Below are positions 57,476 to 64,000 of a stretch of DNA of 64,000 nt, one piece after another. The stretch is from NCBI GenBank assembly GCA_941918925.1, contig OW799236.1, positions 77,068,713 to 77,132,712 of the forward strand, read 5' to 3'. The position numbers were made by a program, and so were the translations under genes. The notes beneath the pieces are model-generated. The model saw nothing but the letters and a program-made list of their open reading frames with translations. It was not told where the DNA came from and did not search any database. The DNA is from Phyto melanocephala. Its lineage: Eukaryota; Arthropoda; Insecta; Diptera; Rhinophoridae. How positions within the stretch are numbered: the stretch's first letter is position 1; every line of letters begins with the position of its first letter.

Positions 57476-57754
57476 CATTAAGCATGAAATAATTTTCTTT
57501 TCATAACTGGCAAACACAAACGTTTAATTAAGAACAATAAAACATCAAACTCTTTCTCAAACATAACACTTTTGAAAACGATATGACAACAATAGCTTTA
57601 AGAAATAGTTTTGTTTTTTTTAAATTTAAAGATAATCATTATTACCTAATAATAATAATAAATAATAAACTCTCAGTAGTTAAATTCAAAGAATTTTTCA
57701 AATAAAACATTTCTATTCACATTAACTCATTTCGACGTAAGCTCCAGTAAAAAG

Positions 57755-58622
57755 AAAAACAAGCGAGAGCACTATATTCGGCTGTGCCGAATCTTTTATA
57801 CCCACCACCAATTTAATGTACTTTTATAGCACAAAATTTATGATTTTGCTTTTAACAGTAATCGTTATGGAGTAATATCTTTATACTAAAATATGTATCC
57901 CTTTCTCTGTATAACTGCGATATGCTAGTAAAATGTTTTCGTAAATTTAGTCTTTCAATGAAAGTGGACGTTAAAGTAGGCGTGTCAACGTAGTTTCTGC
58001 TAATAAATTCAACTTAGATATTTCAATATAGTTCTCTATTCTTCCAAAAACTCTGTCCGTAGAGATATTATTTGAATTTGATATAAATCGTTATATGGGA
58101 GGTGGGCGTAAAAGTGAGCTATTTTCTTTTACAACAAAGCCTTTGACCAAAAAGCAATGTTTGTAAAATTTCAGAATCGTACATCTAATTTTGTCAGTTT
58201 TATTAGGTTTTAAATTTTAAAAATACACTGTGCGGTATAAATTTTCGTACATTTTGATCTATAACTCCTTTCCTAATGCATAGATTTAAGCAATTTTCAG
58301 GTGAAAATATGGTTTTTAATAACGTATTATATATTTGAAGTTTCGTGACTCTATGTTTATGCGTTTGGGCACAATTCTATTTATCCGATGTTGGAAGGAC
58401 ACGGTTTTTTTACCTACTCTCGTATTACGAGCTATAACTCTCTTCCTAATATTCCGATTTAGCCCATTTTCAATACCAAGCAAACCTTGTGTATAAGAAA
58501 TATTCTGGCAAAATTTGAGTCTCGTTGCTTTTTCGGTGCGACCTCTATCGTGCCTCTATGGGGTCTAAATGAATATATCGATGTGTTATAATACAAAATA
58601 AATGATTGAGCCATACACCCAC
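57755..58622 (-). mobile_element. DINE-1/Helentron-like element, short form
   Basis: In reverse the 3' end is GGTGGGTATAAAAGATTCGG with the hairpin closing CCGAATATAGTGCTCTCGCT, and the 5' part ends near 58620 at ATAACACATCGATATATTC. Colinear with 47.8-50.4 kb but with a single copy of the internal CACCTCCCATATAACG unit and no mariner insert, so it keeps the ancestral empty site near 57915. Confidence 0.8.
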
Positions 58623-58689
58623 CCACCCCCTTTTTTTAATCAATCGTTCAATCAATCAGTAAGAGCTATTTTTTCGTATGTAATCAAGA

Positions 58690-59520
58690 TATGGAAGATG
58701 TTAAGTTCTTTTGATACCTGGGTAGCATTATTGACTCAACTGGTGGCTCAATAGCAGATATAAATACTTAGTCGCATAAATCTGTGGTTTTCATGGGCAA
58801 CCACGTATGTCTTAAAATCAAATTTTTCAGGAGAGCTACAAAACCGTGTTACTGCTGACCGATTTTTGAATATATATACCTTGTTTTGCCATTAAAATAA
58901 TCGAAATAGGTCTATCTTATTTGAGAAATTTTTAAAACCAAGTAAAGGCCGTTTAAAACCAATATGTCATCATTAACTTAAAATCGCATAAAATGAACAT
59001 ACGCGGTTGCCAATGAAAACCACAGAAATATGGCACGGAGTGCATTTGCTCAGTTAAACCTGGTCTGGAAACACTCTAATACTTTGAAACAAACCAAAAT
59101 AAAATTGTTTAATTCAAACATAACATCCATTCTGTTATATAGTTGCGAGACTTGGAACATGGCACCACGTGACATACAATAGCTTCAGGTATTTTTTAAC
59201 AATTGCCTCCGCAAAAACTTACGAATCTTTTGTGCTGTAACAATATCCAACAACCAACACTGGTTATTAGGATTGAAATAAGAAAGCTGAAAGGGAGTTG
59301 AATCACATAAAATCTGTAAGCCAGATGATGATATTGCCAAGAAATGCCCAGATATCTGCAAGCGGCAACTAACAACAGAACTTTCGAGATTGCCTATGAA
59401 GTGGAACGAGGTCAACCATCGAATCGAAGATCTTTCAATACAAAAAAATATATTGATCTCAACTTCGCCTCCACTTTGCAAATGCTCCATTGACCTTAAC
59501 AAGCAAAAATGACTTTAATC
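58690..59520 (+). pseudogene. LINE reverse transcriptase C-terminal part, split by a MITE
   Basis: LGSIIDSTGGSIADIN before the insert and ARSAFAQLNLVWKHSNTLKQ after it, then KIKLFNSNITSILLYSCETW, MAPRDIQ, a stop, LQVFFNNCLRKNLRIF and TTELSRLPMKWNEVNHRIED. This order is typical of the C-terminal end of non-LTR reverse transcriptases with an LLYGxETW motif. Only a few stops and a 4-base insertion disrupt it. The clade is not assigned. A shorter relative is at 10.2 kb. Confidence 0.7.
58782..59025. mobile_element. 244-bp TIR element inserted in the LINE
   Basis: CTGTGGTTTTCATGGGCAAC at 58782 is mirrored by GTTGCCAATGAAAACCACAG ending at 59025; the inverted ends continue through CGTATGT with two mismatches in about 27 bases. 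AAAT lies on both sides (58778-58781, 59026-59029). Removing insert plus one AAAT joins CGCATAAAT to ATGGCACGG and gives the LINE reading RINMARSAFAQL without interruption, which supports the border. Confidence 0.7.
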
Positions 59521-59524
59521 ATCT

Positions 59525-61385
59525 CAAATCAGCTTAAAAATGGCTGTCTTGACATCACTGTTTCCAAATAAGTTAAATTTTGGTGGGTATAAAGTGTATC
59601 GCAAAGCTAAGAAAATTCAAAGTTTAAGGTCACTGATTCATCGGCATCTGAAAACATTATGTCTTAGAAATGGAGAAAAGCCATAAAAATGTAAAAAGTT
59701 GTACTTAATTAATGGCCATTTTCTGGAAAAGTATTATACATAGATCAGCAAGGACGCATTTGAAAGATAATCAGATTGCCTTTGATTTGATATACAACAT
59801 GATTTTTTCTTCGAAAGGTCAAAGGTCATTTTTCATGGCGTATAAGTCGGAGAGCTATATACATATGTATGTCTGTAAGTGAAAGTGATTTTTCTTAAAA
59901 TTAACATGTTAAATACGGTTTGCCCGATTTCCCCAGCCTTCATTACTTTTTCAAGAGGATAAACTTCTTTTTTGAAAAATATAAAAATAAATGTTATTTA
60001 TATATTAACATTTTTAGTTGTTCTTTATATATTAAGTTTACTGTAAATCATATTTATTTTGGCTCAAGTTCATTTATTCTATTATTTTGATTTCCCAAAA
60101 CAATTTTCTAAATTAAATTGAATTGTAATCATTTAAGAATCTTGAAAAACTATTTCGATATTAGCCGAGTGGAATGCATTTTCGAAACCAGCTACGATTT
60201 CATCATCAGCACTCTTTATCGGTACACTCAAATGTTATTTGAAATTTTATTTATGTTTCAATTCAATGAAATTAGAATTAGAGAATCGTAGTAAATACTT
60301 ATTTTAAAATTGGTCTTTTTCCTTCTCTTATCAGATGACATTTTTTCCCATGTTCATATTCATTTATATTTGTAATACATTTTTGTTACGTTTTCAATAA
60401 GCCAAAGGATGGATTTTGCAAAAACACGTAAGCGACAAATTTGGGTACAGTTGCTTGGTAGTAACAATTTGTTTTCCAAAAACTCTTTCTACACCCTTCA
60501 GAGAGTCGCAAATTCATGTTTTCAAAAAAGTAATCATTAAGATTTTTCGTTTTCTAGAAATGAGTCGTTGGCCCTTACGTATTCTAAGAAGAAAACCGAT
60601 GATATTTTAATTGTTGTTCAATTTATTGGAGTTTGAGGCCTCTTAATTTCTGAAATATTTTGTTTGTTTTTTTTTTATAATTTATTTTTTTACGGCGCTA
60701 TTTTGTTCAAAATATTTGTTTAATTAATAAAAAATATTTTGTTTAAATAAAAGAAATTAATAATAAATTATTGTTTTTGTTTGTCTTTACGTCTGAACAT
60801 TAATAGTTTCTAAATTTAAAACAGTATATAAAGACAGCCAAGCTTGTCATTTTCATTTGAAATGAGATACAAATCAGCCGAAATATCAGGATTTTCGCGT
60901 TCGTCTTGAGTCTTCTTACGTTGTTAGCATAGACTAGCGATTTAAAGTAATAGCAAACAAAAATAAAAAGGGTTTAATCAAACGAACGTGACGGTAATTC
61001 GCCAGTTTCGTTGCGCTTTTTATAATTCATAAGAAAACTTTTCCCTGAAGAAGCTACTTATTGGATTAGCAAAATATTCGATTAAAATAACATAAATTTT
61101 TTTATATTAAACAAATGATCTCAAGCTGTAATAACAGGACAATATACATATCGTTGCTGTCAATGAAAATATTTGCTGTCGTTCTGTGAAAATGTAAAAT
61201 TAAAAAATGTTTGCATAAAGATTTCTTTGTTTTTGCCTTTTAAGTGTCCTCTATTCAAATTGAAAAGTACGTTTAATATTCTGTAATAATATTCGTCAAC
61301 AAAAAAGTCGGCAGCTCGAACTTTGTTATGTGATTTTAATGGACTTATGTGTGCTGAATCCAAATCTGTTTACAGAGTTATAGAA
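59525..61385. other. unassigned non-coding stretch
   Basis: No gene supported. Contains the second copy of the GAAGAAGCTAC repeat at 61035-61095. Plus frame 60416-60610 and minus frame 61160-61363 are not recognised. Confidence 0.4.
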
Positions 61386-61389
61386 AATC

Positions 61390-61605
61390 TTCTTTAAAAA
61401 TTCGCCGTAGATTTGTACGAGTTATTTCTAGCTGATTAAAACGCCTTCTGGTAGGTGCTTCTGGTGTTTCGTTAACACTTTGTCCAACACGTTCAATATT
61501 GGCCCTAGTGCGAATTATACGTGTTCAACATGTTCGACACAAATCTGTGAAGGTGACGATGGACTAAGCAAGGAATCATTGCTGCAGAGGTCAAAATTCG
61601 AATGT
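61390..61605 (-). pseudogene. Tc1/mariner-family transposase relic, N-terminal part
   Basis: Minus-strand DNA reads like 53.65-53.85 kb: GCAATGATTCCTTGCTTAGT (AMIPCLV frame), CATCGTCACCTTCACAG, GTTGGACAAAGTGTTAACGA, AACACCAGAAGCACCTACCA, then GAAGGCG and AGCTAG as in the 3.66 kb copy. Third member of this family in the window. Confidence 0.65.
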
Positions 61606-61889
61606 GAAAATGTCGATAATATGCTCTTAATCGTTGATAAAAATTTATAGTTCTGGTTCATTGTGCGGTTGTGAATCTCTCCATTATTTTTTTCTTCAAT
61701 TGTTATTTAAATATATAATTAAAAACAATATAAAAAGTTATTCAATTTATAAACACCATTGTGAATCTGGCTCGCATTGTATTAATTCTTATAATTTCTA
61801 TGTTTTTTTCAAGCAAATTTACACAAATATGGATAATGCACGATCTTGTGCTCTACGACTTTAGAAAAGTAGTAGCCTGAAATGCTAGA

Positions 61890-62810
61890 CGTATGAAGAT
61901 TATGAAAGATCTGATTCATGACTGCTTAGAGTTAGGAACACTGTCTCACGAACTCAGATTTTTACCAGACACTTTAATGTCAAAATCTTTGGGCGGACAA
62001 TTTGGGCCCATGAGTTATGGAGATCCGTGGAAGGTGCTCAGTACACAAATGATGTACCAAATGGCGAATGGCGATAGTGGTGCTGGCATTTTTGTTCCAA
62101 GTTTCCAAAGGGTCCTGCCTATGAGCAAATACTTTTCAATATTTCAGACTGGAATTTATGCCATTTGTGTCAGTGTCTATGAATCTTTGAGAAGGAATGT
62201 GAGGAAAGTCGGCATTTATATCCTCTCGGATAACCAAGCGGTTTTTAAAGACTTTACGGTTATGATATCAACTTCGCTTTGGTGCTGGAATGTATTGATG
62301 TCCTCAACCGCCTTGGCATTCACAACTGTGTTACACCAATTTGGATTCCGGGTCACGAGGGCCGTATTAATAATGAACGTAACGACAGTCTTCCAAACAG
62401 TGGTGGAGCCGTCTAGTGATTGGTCTGGAGCCTTTTTGTGGTGTACTTCCAAAACAAACTGACACTGCGTTTGCTTCTTCTACTGGCTAATAGCTCAGGG
62501 TCAGCGTCAGACTACGAGGTTTGTGTTTCTTTCAGGGGCCAAACCTAGGAAACTTCCCTTCCTGGACAGGAAGGAGCTGTTATCAGGTTTTATAACTGGA
62601 CATTACATTTTCAGTTACCATTTAAGTAAAACTGGCAGGTTGAATGTAGTGACATGCCGGTTTTGCTGTATGGATGAAGAGACCGCGGAGCACGTGTTCT
62701 GCAATTGCCCGGTATTCTGCACAAGGAAGTTACGTTTTCTAGAGTATAATGTTAAAACGCCAATAGTAATTTTGTATTATTTGCCTCGTAAGGTATATTA
62801 GGCTTCATTA
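61890..62810 (+). pseudogene. LINE RNase H and C-terminal zinc knuckle
   Basis: RNase H pieces in order: GDSGAGIFVPSFQRVL, YFSIFQTGIYAI (usually FQAEIYAI, so the catalytic Glu is lost), ILSDNQAVFKDF with the SD(N/S)QA catalytic Asp, then in another frame WIPGHEGRINNERN at about 62338-62380. From 62523 a second frame reads ELLSGFITGHYIFSYHLSKT and the CCHC knuckle CRFCCMDEETAEHVFCNC. This domain order (RNase H then knuckle tail) fits R1/LOA/Jockey-like LINEs. Frames shift at about 62280 and 62460; otherwise well preserved. Confidence 0.75.
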
Positions 62811-64000
62811 AAAGCCTTGAACTATAGACAAGCTAATGGCACCACAAAATACTTATTTTTGGTAGTGAGTAGCACAAGACTAGACAATTACTTAAAAGCA
62901 TTTAATAAGCCGGTATAGTATTGCTTATATTTTTAGTATCAAATACCAGTAGCATTAAAAAAAATTACAATAATTATAAGTTTTCCATCCCTGCTTGACA
63001 TTTACTGTATAACGGTGTCTTAAATATCTCCATTCTTTAAAACATTTAATACCTTTTTTATTGTTCGTTGTAACACATTTGTTTAATGTAGATTTAAGAA
63101 TATTTTTTTTTTTAATATAAAAAAGAAATAATAAAATTGTATAACAGTTAAACTGTTAATTATAATAAATTAATTATTATTTTATGTATTTTGTTGCTAT
63201 ATATAATTTAAAAATTTTTTTTTCTTTTTTTTTTTTGCCACACTTTACAAAGTATTGACGTCAATGTAAATTTATTTTTTTATTTGTTGCTTAGTTTTTT
63301 TTTTTTTACAAATATTCCGTATTTGTTAATTATATTATATGAAATTTTATTGTTTTTTTGTTGTTCATTTTTATGGTCAAAATGTGTATTTTTGTAAAAG
63401 ATTAGAAATTTTGGCGAATTCCAGCAAACAAATAAAAATTTATATGTCAATGTACTCTAAACACAATTTTTTTAATACTTCGAAATGTTATTTTTTTTAT
63501 TTATTTATGTTTTTTTTTGTTATAAATATATTTGTTTAAAATTTTATGCAAATGCTTTTAAATTGTTGGGAATAAAACAACATTTTGTTTTTGGTGATAA
63601 AAATTTGTGATTAAATTTTTAATTTGTTGCTGCATTAAATGCGTAAATTAATTGTTAATAACGGTGGTTTTTAATTCTCAAAATTAAATTGAAAAAAAAT
63701 TGTGGAATTTTACCTAAAATAGGCGCAGTACCTTTTTAATAGCATGTCAATAATGTCAATCACTACATCACCTCTTTGCCAGCAGAGCTGGTGATATTTA
63801 AAGAGTAACATTTAGTTCTGCAGATGTAGCCATGATTATTTTTAACAATAAAAAATACAATTATTTCATTCATAAGGCTAAAATTTCTTTTAAACGTTTT
63901 AGTTTAAAAACCATGTTAAATTTGATTTACCATTCATTGAATCTATTCATAAAAAATTTCAAAAAAATTAATAACGTTTGTTGAACATTGTAAGCTTGTT
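62811..64000. other. unassigned AT-rich stretch
   Basis: Very AT-rich with long T runs. No gene or element terminus recognised. Confidence 0.4.

Overview
This window looks like AT-rich, intron-dense, transposon-littered chromosome of a higher fly (Diptera: Brachycera). The dense mariner-like relics of the DD41D type (first described as 'rosa' from tephritid fruit flies), the DINE-1/Helentron repeats with their GATTCGGC...GCCGAAT terminal hairpin, CATA/TATG microsatellites and a MADF-domain gene with poly-Gly/His/Ala tracts all fit a tephritid or close relative. That assignment is inference from element families; no species is claimed.

Only one convincing host protein-coding segment is visible: a MADF-domain coding exon on the minus strand at 39987-39358. 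It ends in a phase-0 GTAAGT splice donor. The rest of that gene must lie further left, as short exons I could not identify, or outside the window. No rRNA, tRNA or CRISPR was recognised.

Everything else that can be explained is mobile DNA. (1) At least 15 fragments of mariner-like elements, mostly rosa/DD41D-like, lie on both strands; all are broken and many carry the same kind of N-terminal internal deletion. (2) A second Tc1/mariner family has three relics (3.6, 53.6, 61.4 kb). (3) There are three Helitron derivatives with readable termini (873-1450, 8656-9269, 52578-53440). (4) DINE-1-like elements occur at about 1.8, 16.5, 22.5, 45, 47.8-50.4, 55.6 and 57.8-58.6 kb, with further pieces of related internal sequence. 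(5) LINE relics with RT, RNase H or zinc-knuckle tails lie at about 10, 16, 31, 34, 38.8, 44.7, 54.3, 58.7 and 62 kb. (6) A series of terminal-inverted-repeat (TIR) elements was found by reading inverted repeats directly: 1656-2308, 2348-2872, 12820-14025 (PIF/Harbinger-like with a Myb/SANT-like pseudogene), 16684-17667 (9-bp target duplication, with a GC-rich two-tier foldback inside), 19161-19478, 24556-24714, 41811-42488, 45391-45618, 54913-55041, 57349-57475 and 58782-59025.

Several are nested, which gives relative ages: a TTA-flanked element inside a mariner (18.6-19.8 kb), a mariner inside a LINE RNase H domain (31.5-32.9 kb), a mariner derivative inside a DINE-1 whose paralogue at 57.9 kb keeps the empty site, and a small TIR element inside a LINE whose reading frame is restored when insert plus duplication are removed. 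No host gene cluster or operon-like system is present. The most unusual items are the transposase-less PIF/Harbinger-like element with a spliced Myb-like gene and the nested element at 16.7-17.7 kb.
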